Source: Cerrena zonata
Taxonomy: Eukaryota > Basidiomycota > Agaricomycetes > Polyporales > Cerrenaceae
Direction: 5' to 3'
Assembly: GCA_038087015.1 (NCBI GenBank)
Contig: JASBNA010000002.1
Coordinates: 2,418,001 to 2,482,000, forward strand
DNA length: 64,000 nt
The notes under the pieces were generated by a model. It saw only the letters and a list, made by a program, of their open reading frames with translations. It was not told the DNA's origin and made no database searches. Position 1 is the first letter of the stretch; each line of letters starts with the position of its first letter. The position numbers were made by a program, and so were the translations under genes. Below are positions 12,327 through 22,751 of the stretch, piece by piece.

Positions 12327-13169
12327 ATGCCTAGGTAACGTCCTCGTCGTCTCTCACAGTGCTGCCGATGTTAACTCTTTGCTAGGGCACCACGGAACCA
12401 CTCCAAGACGTGAGCTTTTTTTTACTTCAAGATCCACTTAGTGGAGGGATGCACCGTGCTGACTGAAAGCCGTGCCCCATTATCATCTATTGATAAAATA
12501 GCTACAAGGTCCCTCGTCGACCTTTCGAATCCGCTCGTCTCGATGCCGAGTTAAAAGTGTGTCCACATTACATTTCTTCTACCTTTTGATTGTGATTCAA
12601 GCATGCAAAACCAAACAGCTCGCCGGCGAGTACGGTCTGCGCAACAAGCGTGAGATCTGGCGTATCGGTCTCATCCTGTCCAAGATTCGTCGTGCCGCTC
12701 GTGAACTCCTCAAGCTCGATGACAAGGACCCCAAGCGTCTTTTCGAGGGTAACGCCTTGATTCGTCGTCTTGTCCGTATTGGTGTGCTCGACGAGTCTCG
12801 TATGCGTCTCGATTACGTCTTGTCACTCAAAATCGAGGATTTCTTGGAGCGTCGTCTCCAGACTCAAGTTTTCAAGAGCGGCTTGGCTAAGTCCATCCAT
12901 CATGCCCGTGTTTTGATCAGGCAAAGGCACATCCGGTACGCCTGGTCTCCATTTTGTTAATACCTTTTCGGTACTTATCCAAAATTTCGCGCAGTGTTGG
13001 CAAGCAAATTGTCAACGTACCTTCTTTCGTCGTTCGTCTCGACTCCCAAAAGCACATCGACTTTGCACTCACTTCACCCTACGGTGGTGGTCGCCCTGGT
13101 CGTGTTAAGCGCAAGCGTGCCGCTGCTGCCGCCAAGAAGGAGGACGGCGAGGAAGAGGATGAGGAGTAA
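12327..13169 (+). CDS. RPS9: 40S ribosomal protein uS4 (S9)
   Basis: Small-subunit ribosomal protein that binds 18S rRNA early in assembly. Five exons: 12327-12334 (8 nt), 12386-12409, 12502-12556, 12619-12935 and 12995-13169; 192 residues, the expected length. The N-terminus [20 protein letters not shown] is assembled from three short exons. The remainder shows [39 protein letters not shown], the S4 RNA-binding segment ([39 protein letters not shown]) and [14 protein letters not shown], ending in an Ala/Lys and acidic tail. The frame closes through all four introns. It is paired head to head with eL21. Confidence 0.97.
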
Positions 13170-13585
13170 ACTTTTCGCCATTCCTAATTGCACGTTTATG
13201 TCAGTTATCTTATGTGAGCTTCATTTGTATGGATACATGTGCCGAATGTATGCCTATCCTCATCTCACAAGTTGAGTTCGCAATTTTTTGGTTCGACATA
13301 TATTGGCCTGGTGAGTCGGTCAGGTTCTTGTTACAGATCGCTTCCCTCGGTGAAACATACGCATTCTCGAAACATCAACCTTGTGGCTACGTCAAGTTAT
13401 ATGCTTCCTTTGTACGTCAGACACTGTCACATGGAATCCACAACCGTTATCTGGTCTCAAAGTGCCACTTCCTTGCCAATCGCATGACTATCTCTATCGT
13501 CCACTTTCACAGCAAGAATACTCAGTCCATGCTACTTATACCTCTACGTCTTACTTTCCCCCTAAGATACTCATCAATCCGCGAC
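13170..13585 (+). promoter_or_regulatory. Upstream region of the GH20 gene
   Basis: This 416 bp stretch holds the uS4 3' end and the promoter and 5' UTR of the hexosaminidase gene. The GH20 reading frame stays open upstream to 13214, but the signal peptide places the start at 13586, so the upstream part is taken as untranslated. Confidence 0.4.
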
Positions 13586-15732
13586 ATGGTGCTGTTGCTT
13601 CGCGTCTTGCGTCTTTCGATACTGTTGTCCCTATCTCGATGGTCGCTTGCAACAGAGTCCCATCCTTTGTATACTCAAATACCATCATTGGCAACATTCA
13701 CCCCGGCCACAGGATCTGCCTTTGAATTTTCCTCGGATATAGACATCTTGGTCAGAAGGAACCATGCATTCACAGGATCACCTACTGCCTTCGACTTCGC
13801 AGAGACGTTTCGGGAAGATCTCCTCAGTATAGCATCTTTCACTCACATAAATCCGGTTTCGCTTTCTTCTGCCAAGAGCTCGAGCTCACGAGAAGTGATT
13901 TTCATTAACGTCGATCCTCGACTGAACTTCACTCTGTTTAATGGAAAACCCACAAATGAAGGCTACAAAATCTCTATCAACCAGACCTCGATCACCATTT
14001 CGGCTTCTGCTCCTATAGGTGCCTGGTGGGGCACCCGTACCCTTTTGCAGCAACTTGTTGTAGCCGTTGCAAACGGGGAGAGTCTCAGTTTGCCTGCTGG
14101 TGAGATTATCGATTCTCCCGGATGGGAGGTACGCGGTTTTATGCTCGATGCTGGCAGGCATTGGTTTGATACCACGTTCTTATGTATGTCCACGTATGCT
14201 TATTTCCAATTATTGGGAGACGTCCTTATAAACTTCGAAAAGCTGAACTATGCGCCTACGCCTCGTTCTTCAAATTGAACGAACTGCATCTCCATGCCTC
14301 TGACAACCTCTGGAATCCGGCATTCTTATACGGGGAGGGTAATGAAGGTTGGAAGAACCTCTATGCAGCATTTAGATTCCAACCACCCCCGGGATCACCT
14401 CTCGCAGGTCTCGTACCTCGTAAAAACGAAAGCTGGACTCAAGCCGATTTTCATACACTCCAAACCAATTGCGCACGCCGAGGTGTCACCATCATACCTG
14501 AGATTGACACTCCAGGACATTCACTAGTGATCAACCAATGGAAACCTCAGTTGATGGTGAATGGAGAACCAGACCATTTGAACCTTTCGCATCCAGAAAC
14601 CATCCCTACGATCAAATCAATTTGGGACGAGTTCTTGCCTTGGTTCGAGTCGTCTGAGGTTTCCATAGGGGCTGATGAATATGATGCTGCTCTTGCAAAC
14701 GACTATATCTCGTTCGTCAACGAGATGTCAGATTACATTCATACCAAGTCGAGCAAATCGATTCGGATTTGGGGTACTAATGAGCCGAGCACGACTATGT
14801 CTGTATCGAAGAACATCACTATCCAGCATTGGGACTTCCCTGGTGACGATATCCCTGTTGAGCTGATGGCATCTGGGTACGATGTCATCAATTCCGAACA
14901 ATTCTTCCTCTACTTGGACGAAAAGACTTCGGATGGGGGTCAGTTCCCTCAAGAGCTCAACCAAGATCTCATCTGGAGTGGGGCACCAGATGGGAAAGGC
15001 TGGGCACCTAACATTTTCTCACCTACCGACCCTACCAACAACACTAGCGTCGACAACCCTCACCTACGTGGTTCCATAATGGCGTTGTGGTGCGATTGGG
15101 GTAACAACGCTACTACGAAGTTGGAGATTTACTACCAGCTCTCTCGTAGTTTGGCTGTGTTTGCGGAGAAAGCATGGGCTGGGTCAGAAGTAAGAGAGAC
15201 AGGGTTGACAAGGGATCAGTTCGATGCCGTCTATCCCTTGTTGAATGCTGCAACACCGGGACAGAATCTCAATCGTGTCGTAAAAGTGGCGAAAGGGAAT
15301 TTGGTTTATAACCTTTCTGACCCTCACTTACCTTTCACAACATCCATCCCGTCGGTTGGTCCGCCATACACCCTGACGTTTAACGTGAAACCTTCCTCCC
15401 GTTCACCTGACACTGGGATTCTTTTTTCTGGTATCGACTCGGTACTGCATGTTTCCAATTTGACATTCGAAGCAACTGGTCAGCTCTACTCCTTGGGATA
15501 TACACTTTCACAGGACGAATACACTCATATCGCTATTCACGCGACCAGAGACTATACGTACGCTGTAATCAACGGAAATTCGGATGCGAGGCTCTATTGG
15601 ACCACCTTGATGGACATTTGGGGTGACTATATGGCAGTTGGAAATATGTCTTTTGCTGCGCCAGCACAAACCATTGGAGGTGGAGCCTTTTCAGGTTCGA
15701 TCAAAGACGTAGTTCTACAACTTGGAGAATGA
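13586..15732 (+). CDS. Secreted beta-N-acetylhexosaminidase, GH20
   Basis: Exo-acting enzyme that removes terminal beta-GlcNAc or GalNAc, probably from chitin oligomers or glycoproteins, outside the cell. Two exons, 13586-14183 and 14243-15732, with a 59 nt intron; 695 residues. The first ~22 residues (MVLLLRVLRLSILLSLSRWSLA) are a signal peptide, which is why I chose this ATG rather than an upstream one in the open frame. The N-terminal GH20b-like domain includes GAWWGTRTLLQQL. The barrel has GFMLDAGRHWFD, FFKLNELHLHASDN, IPEIDTPGHS and the catalytic pair IGADEYD (Asp344-Glu345). After about residue 520 a beta-rich, LamG-like C-terminal domain follows. The sequence carries many N-glycosylation sequons. 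It looks intact. Confidence 0.95.
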
Positions 15733-15866
15733 GTCAATGTACACATTATATTGCTATATCGACAAGAAAGGACAAATGAGGGTATCATACAATTATTGTA
15801 TATTACAGAGGACAAGAATAAATCAATATGGGTCGAGACACAAGAAAGACGGAGTACACAGGAGAA

Positions 15867-17395
15867 TCATCGACGTGGAGGATAAGGGCGTTCGTACGGA
15901 GTGGTCCTATGAGATCGAGAGGCGCTGGGTGGGTTGTAGTCTCGTCGACCACGAGTGTAGTTCAAAGCCGATGGCAAGTTGATGTGGCGTAGCTCCTTTT
16001 CGAGACGGCCATACTTGACGAGGTCGTAGAGGTTTTTTCGATACGATATCATCTGGAAAGCATGTACACTTAAATAACTATAGCTTTACACTGATCAGAG
16101 GGAAATCACATACCTCTTCACTAAAGCCAACAATAGTACCTAGTACGTTGCAGTTCGACACCGAGAGCTGATATGCCTGTAGTCGAGGTATGCATCTTGG
16201 AAAGCTATCTTGATCAGCTCTATTTTACTAGCAGACTTTCCGATGTCACGACCTAGGATATTTGTCAAGATTCACGATATCTTTAAGGCTAGGATGAAGA
16301 CGCACCAGGGTTGATTAGACACTCAATAGCCAAGCTACTGGATCGTGACTTTGATACCCATTCGGCAGACTCCTTCGGAAGTATTTGACCAGTCGCAGGG
16401 CAGAGGTAAGAAGTCTCATAAGGGAACTCGAAGCCAAAGAATTGGAAGAAGTCAAGCAGAAGATAGCCCAGCGATTCGGATGCCATTGGTCGATCAATGT
16501 ACGAAGCAGGCTTTCCTAAGGGGTTGGCCTAAATCACCTGTCAGTCATTTTCGCACCTACTTGCCAGTGCACGGACCTTCAAGAAAGTTATGACCATACA
16601 GATGGTAGCATAGCTACCCAAGCCACCGAAAGCCGGAGAGTTGAGGTTTTGGATAGCCATGTATACCTTCAATACCAGAACTAGAGGTCGCAAAGCAGGC
16701 ATGTCGTCTAAGTAACCCCTTATTATAGATATAGCCTTCAGGCCGTCTTCTTGGTTGACGCAGATATCTGCTTGAAGTGAGGCTTTGATGTTTACTTAGC
16801 CCGGGTCATGACAATACTTTAAACGTGAACATACCTAGTAAAGGTACAGTTTCGAAGGTTATAATAGGAACGCGGGCTTGTGGAATAACGCGTGTTCGAT
16901 ATGTGAGGCGTGAGCTCTTGAAGACGGAGGCTATTGAGAAGAGGGCTTTGACGGCATCCTTCTTGTCGTATACGTCAGGTGTATGCATTACTAAGTCAAG
17001 GTCCCTTAAAGAAACATAATGTTAGAACTGCAGCCATAACAACGGACTAGCCTTGAGACCGACCCATTCGGAAGTGAGAGATCCTGAGCCACGCTTCCAA
17101 ATAATGACACTTCTGCATAGGGAAACTTGACGTGGATTAGCTCGCGTATCTTTGATACTACTAACTCTCGAGCGGTGCGTTCGTAGCTGGTGGGCTTGAC
17201 CCAGGCCGTGAAAGCAACTATTTCGTCATGTAACCTACCCCTGCGTCAATAAAAAGCTCGCTCAGTGATACATGTAACGTACCGTTGCTCCTTGTAATCA
17301 TATTCAGTTGTTCCAAGATGGTCCAGCCATGGTTTTAGTAGACGGTCTGCAGGGCCTACGCCAGATTCTTCGGTCTGCCAAATTCCGCCATCCAT
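15867..17395 (-). CDS. Non-canonical poly(A) polymerase, Trf4/Cid14 family
   Basis: Template-independent nucleotidyltransferase of the kind that tags nuclear RNAs for exosome decay (TRAMP complex). The gene has several exons; the first three are 17395-17283, 17240-17064 and from 17004. The polymerase-beta fold shows SLFGSVAQDLSLPNG followed by DLDLVM (catalytic Asp pair at residues 98 and 100) and ADICVN carrying the third Asp. Then come the poly(A) polymerase core segments YLDDMPALRPLVLVLK, NSPAFGGLGSYA and the PAP-associated segment SLGYLLLDFFQFFGFEFPY. The C-terminus is Arg/Pro-rich (PYERPYPPRR). Expected size is roughly 400 residues, short for Trf4 because the N-terminal extension is missing. 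The start is the first in-frame ATG, so an upstream exon cannot be excluded. It is divergent from the GH89 gene. Confidence 0.85.
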
Positions 17396-17860
17396 ATCGA
17401 CACGAGTGAGTTGTGTTTCTGGAGTGTGTGGCGTGGTGATGTTCAGGCACTTGGCATTATAAAGCGAGCGTATCCGTTGTGTAAAGTATAAAGGAGACTT
17501 GTAAAAAGTTGAACGCCCCCGTCAACGGCGAACCTGGTCGTGATCGAGACAGTTCACGCTACAATTCCGTCGAAGTTCCCAGGCTTCTGTTGTCTTGATG
17601 ATGTCATCTCGCCCGCCGTCCTCAGGCTACCCTTGCCGCAATCTGGCATGTTGACCCGAGCGATTCGGAAGAAACTCAGTCTCATGATACCTGAAAATTA
17701 TGCAAAAAGCAGTCGCCAGATGTATAGTTTATAATCCTACTCACGCGGGCAGATACTCCGTACTTTACATGGTTGGGTAAGCATCAACGGAAATATATTA
17801 GAGTACATAATATGGCCCTGCCAGACGTTCACGTCCCTACGTTTGGAGTCGACTCGTACG
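17396..17860. promoter_or_regulatory. Divergent intergenic region, poly(A) polymerase / GH89
   Basis: This 465 bp stretch lies between two divergent starts. No exon is recognised apart from a possible extra 5' exon of the polymerase, which I could not place. Confidence 0.35.
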
Positions 17861-20209
17861 ATGAAGAGATCCTTGCTAAAGGCTGTACTTGTGTTCGTCG
17901 GTTTTCTTCAAGTGTCGTTTGCCCTAGACTTTTCAGGAATCCACGGATTGATCCAACGCAGACTTCCCCAACATACAGAATATTTCACCTTCGGTCAACT
18001 TCCAGGGTCTGGAGACAGGTACATTATCGGCGACACTGAGGGCATAACAGGTGGCATTACTATATCATGCACCTCCCTCAGTGCCTGCTCTCGTGGACTC
18101 TATGTGTAAGTGGTCACAGAAAACATTTTATACGATAAAACTGACATAGACCAGATACCTGACAGACTTTGGTAATGTCGACATTTGGTGGACGGGTTCC
18201 CGTTTAGACCAACTTGAGCTGCCTCCTCTTCCGGTTGGTACACCTGTTTCCGGAGAAGCTATAGTGCCTTTCAGGTACCACTTCAATACCGTCACATTTG
18301 GATATACCACCGCATTCTGGGATTTTGACAAATGGTCGCTTCTGCTTGATTGGCTTGCTCTTCGTGGGGTGAACATTCCGCTAGCATGGATTGGATACGA
18401 GCATATCCTCATTGAGGTGTACCGCGAAGTTGGCCTTTCCGATGCAGAAATTGCAGACTTCATGTCCGGTCCTGCATTCCTGCCATGGAATAGGTTCGGC
18501 AATATCCAAACTAGCTGGGGTGGGGATCTTCCTATGCAATGGGTTGAAGACCAGTTCTTCCTAGGAAAGCAAATCGTTGGGCGAATGGCTGAGCTAGGGA
18601 TGACACCAGTCCTTCCGGCTTTTACTGGGTTTGTGCCCCGCGCGTTCGCATCCCACTTCCCCAACGCCTCTGTCGTTAATGGTAGCCAATGGATCCCAAC
18701 ATTCGATTTTAAACGAACGAACGATTCTTTCTTGGAACCATTCGACCTTATGTTCTCCGCCATGCAGAAATCTTTCCTTCAAAAGCAAAAGGATGCTTTC
18801 GGGAACGTTTCTCACATTTATACACTAGATCAATACAATGAAAACCTACCGTTCAGTGGTAACCTCACATACCTCCATGATGTCTCATCAGGCACTTTCG
18901 CCAGCCTTCGCGCCGTAGACCCGCAAGCCGTATGGATGATGCAAGGATGGCTGTTCTTCTTGCAAGCAGACTTTTGGACAAACGATCGCATAGAGTCTTA
19001 CCTTAGCGGCGTCGAAGGTAACGATACCATGATCATCCTGGACCTTTACTCCGAAAATCAACCACAGTGGAACCGTACCAATAATTACTTCGGGAAACAA
19101 TGGGTGTGGTGTCACCTCCATGGTTTGGGTGGGACGATGGGCTTAGAAGGGAACCTGGAGGAGTTGACGAACGGACCTATCGATGCTCTTCGATCTCCTG
19201 GGAGCTCGATGAAGGGTATGGGTTCGACCATGGAAGGGCAGGAAGGCAACGAGCTTGTATATGACGCTCTTTTGGACCAAGCATGGTCTTCCGAACCCCT
19301 CGATATCCCTGACTATGTAGACAATTGGACTGTGAGGCGTTACCTTGACCGAGAGGTTCCTTCCGCTGCTCGAGAAGCGTGGCAAATCCTCAGCTCCACG
19401 GTTTATAACAATACAGATCCTGATGTGCCTGCTGTCATGAAAGGTATCCTAGAGTTTAGACCGGCACTGACAGGGCTGTATAATCTCACAAGTAAGTCTA
19501 TTCCAGTCAACGAAAGGATTGCTTCTAATCATTTCACAGGTCTTATTCCTACCATGATTCCATATCATACAAACTCGACGCTTGTACCCGCTTTGAAATT
19601 ACTTCTCCAAGCCTCTAACACTTCATCAACATTGGGGAGATCCCCGAATATCGATACGACGTCCTCAGTGTCGCGAGACAACTCCTTTCAAACAGGTTCA
19701 ACGATTTATACCTGGATCTCGTCACCCAATTCAATTCCTCATCCACATCTCCCAAAGATATCTCCACCAGAGGGTCACGGATGATCAACCTTCTCAAAGA
19801 CCTAGACAGGCTCTTGTACACGAACGAGAACTTCTTGTTCAGCACCTGGATCGCCGATGCTCTACAATGGGCCGGATCAAATTCTTCCTATGCTACGTAT
19901 CTCGAATACAACGCACGCAATCAACTTACACTTTGGGGACCTGATGGTGAGATTAATGATTATGCGTCGAAGCAGTGGGCGGGGCTTGTTGGAGAGTATT
20001 ATGTGAAACGATGGGAGATGTTCTTGGATTATCTCGTTGATTTGAAAGGAAGTGGGGAGAGCTATAATGATACAGTGATTGCTCAGCAGTTATTGGATTT
20101 CGGGAAGGCATGGGATGTCGAAAGATGGGGAAATGGAGAAGATGAGACTTTCGGGACTAGAGGTGATACATTGCAAGTCGCGAGCGAGGTACTGAATATA
20201 TGGGGGTGA
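17861..20209 (+). CDS. Alpha-N-acetylglucosaminidase, GH89 (NAGLU-like)
   Basis: Exo-glycosidase releasing alpha-linked GlcNAc; secreted, or possibly vacuolar as in animals. A signal peptide starts at 17861 (MKRSLLKAVLVFVGFLQVSFA). Exons 17861-18105, 18155-19491 and 19540 onward are clear. Family features: YHFNTVTFGYTTAFWDFDKW, the LDQYNENLP segment (candidate acid/base Glu), WMMQGWLFF, and MEGQEGNELVYDALLDQAW (candidate nucleophile Glu), then a helical C-terminal domain with YNARNQLTLWGPDGEINDYA. Between 19584 and 19640 the frame changes: LVPALKLLLQAS is in one frame and IPEYRYDVLSVARQLL in another. A 56 nt intron, 19584-19639 (GTACCC...GGGGAG, with a CTAAC branch-like site), would restore the frame and give 731 residues, but it removes conserved-looking sequence; otherwise a one-base loss is present. 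The gene is convergent with the DUF6533 gene, 50 bp away. Confidence 0.88.
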
Positions 20210-20259
20210 ATTCAATAAAACTCAGTAGAGATAAAACACGTAATGAGGGACAAGCCGAA

Positions 20260-21935
20260 CTAGTTAGCATTGATAGTTTTGGTATCGAACAACCCCACAG
20301 CAAGTGGGGTTTCAGTGTATACTACTTTGTCCTCGACCTCTCGTTCCACTCCAGTAACCCAGGCGTCATCGATAGCAGCACCTAGGTTCGCCTCTACAGC
20401 CGATGCGAACACTAACACTGAACTCCTCGTATCGAAATTGGAAGGACTGTTGTCTACATGGTAGACCCAGCGAAGAGCTAGGATAAACCTTGCATACAAA
20501 ATGGATTCAACCCTAGAAATAATAAGTCAATAATAAAATGACATTTAAAATTCTATATGTAGCTTACACTTCCTGGAGAGTTACAAAGTTTGTTTGATGT
20601 TGAGTAGCAGACTGTGTACAGATTTGGTGAGTGTTGTGACTCCTTCATGATATAATTACTCACAGTAAGGACACTGGCAACAGACAAAACATCTAATATC
20701 ATGGATATGATATTTAGTAGGAGAATAGTTCTATAAAACCATAATCAGCATAGTGTCATATAAAGCCCTAAGATTATTGACCCAAACTGCATAGACCCTG
20801 TAAGCAAAAATTTCAGTGAGAAAATAAAATTTTCCCAGGACCAGGATCTCACTTACCATTATGAATAAGTACTGAAACTAATTTGGTTTTAGTCCCTGAT
20901 TCTTGACTTGCTCTGAAGATTTTCCATGTTGCATTTAGAGTCAAGGCAAGGACCACACCATCTGCAGCTATTGATATTACTCTGGTAATAAGTGGCACTG
21001 TTCAATCAAATATTCAGTAAGGGTTTTGATGATGAAGAAACATGTGACAAACAACTAAAAGAGTATATATCAGAAGTTTTCACAAGAGGGAATGATTGAA
21101 AACATACTAAGTATATGCTTGTACAGTTTTAAGAGACCAGCAGCCTGCAAGAGGCCCTGTGAATATCAGGATGTCAATTGAAGGACATGCATAATTATAC
21201 TACTCATTCAAATATAGTCAGAACTGTCCTGAAATAAGAATAAAGGGACCTCACAATGTTGACAGCTGGATCAAATATTGCAAGAACAAAAACCAGTACC
21301 GCTGGTAACCATTGATGCTGTGTAATACTCCATATGCGTAGACTATCAAATACTAGCAAAGAAGGTTAACTGGAGTAAATAGAATGTATAATTTAACCGA
21401 CCTGCATATGCAAGCTTGACAAATGTTGTCACAATATAGGTAGTGATTGCTAGAGTTTTGCAACTACAGATATTGTAAGACCTTACCCCTCTATAGAGTG
21501 AAGCTATTAGTACTACTTACGCCTAGATGACATCCTATCAATATTGAGTATAGTATATTGCAAGTAACCGTGCTCACAGGGATCGTTGGATACAGGTAAA
21601 ACCCATCAAACACTCTTGAGAAGGTAATGAAAATTGTACCATATCTAATGGTCAGATAGAGCATGGCTACGGTTCCGAATTTTCTCTGCCAGATACATCT
21701 GACCTCTTGAGGAAGAGTAAGACCGATATCATAGACGGCAAGAGCTGATATGTGTAGTCATCAGCGCAAATGTCTCATAGTTAGAAGCATTCACTAACAT
21801 AGAGCCACAAAAAAGAAACAGATAGTAACACGATCTTCGGAGCTGTAGAGTATCCGTTAGTCAAGCAGCAGCGATTCGGTATGAAAACGTACACTTCATG
21901 ACAACTTCGTCCGGTGTTAGGCCTAGCTCAGACAT
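20260..21935 (-). CDS. DUF6533 multi-pass membrane protein
   Basis: Basidiomycete-specific membrane protein of unknown function. The start at 21935 gives MSELGLTPDEVVMK; the next exons give LAVYDIGLTLPQEVRCIWQRKFG and AMLYLTIRYG, the hallmark of the DUF6533 N-terminal domain. The body is divided into many small exons separated by AT-rich introns, and I did not fix all boundaries. Later exons encode further hydrophobic segments, consistent with about seven helices. The last open exon is polar and ends at 20260. No catalytic motif is visible. A second member of the same family lies at about 29.3-30.9 kb on the other strand. Confidence 0.75.
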
Positions 21936-22751
21936 ATTGAGAGGGTGATGCAGCGAAAGGAACGAGACGGGAAGTAATCCTCGTTTGGACCCATTATTTA
22001 CTACACATTCAAGGTTTGTGCGTTAACAATTATTGAGGCACACAAAACAGGCCGAGATGGGATCAAAGCTGATCATATGTTGAGTAACAGCGGCCACTGA
22101 AGCGCGTATATTGGATGAAGAGGTTAATAATAAGAAAGAAGAGGCCATATGTATAAGGCTTACTAACACGTTTTAGAGCAGAGGTATGCCATACAGAGAA
22201 ATGAGGCTAAAATGCCAGACAACTGAGTGCATTAAGTTCAACATTGTCGTAAAACCCCGAGTCGGTTACGTTCGTCACCTAAATAATCGTAGATAGCACC
22301 TGTCCTATTAATAGGATGATCATCCTGAAACCAACGGAGTAGCTTGACAGTGATGGCATATCAGCAAACCTTCCAGGGATATGATGAGGGCAATAAAGCT
22401 TAACGTGAGGACGAAAACAACTAGGGTGTGAGTCAGGCAAGTAACGGAAATGGTATTCCCGGCCGTGTGGGAGTAGGATAATCTTTGGTTGACTGAATTA
22501 CGACGTGTGTTCAGTAAGAACTTTAACTTATGCCTGGCCTTGCGCGTTGAGTCTTGTACGGTTGACCGTGCGATATTATCCTGTTACACTAGACGATGGG
22601 CAATTGAGGGACTCAAGAGGAGGTCCAACTTGGAAGTGTGGTACGCCGAAGGTAAAACACAGGCTACCTGTGGCGATGATTTGGGACAATAAAATCGTTT
22701 GACCAAATTACCAAGAACATATCATAGCATAGTCAAAAGGAGCGGAGTAGT
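21936..22751. other. Gene-free stretch, 816 bp
   Basis: This lies between the DUF6533 start and the GH28 stop (both minus strand). It should hold the DUF6533 promoter and the GH28 3' end. Short open frames at 22489-22702 have no recognisable content. Confidence 0.4.

Noticed and set aside
13214..13585. Upstream extension of the GH20 frame
   Set aside because: The frame is open, but a clear signal peptide begins at 13586, so the extension would bury it.
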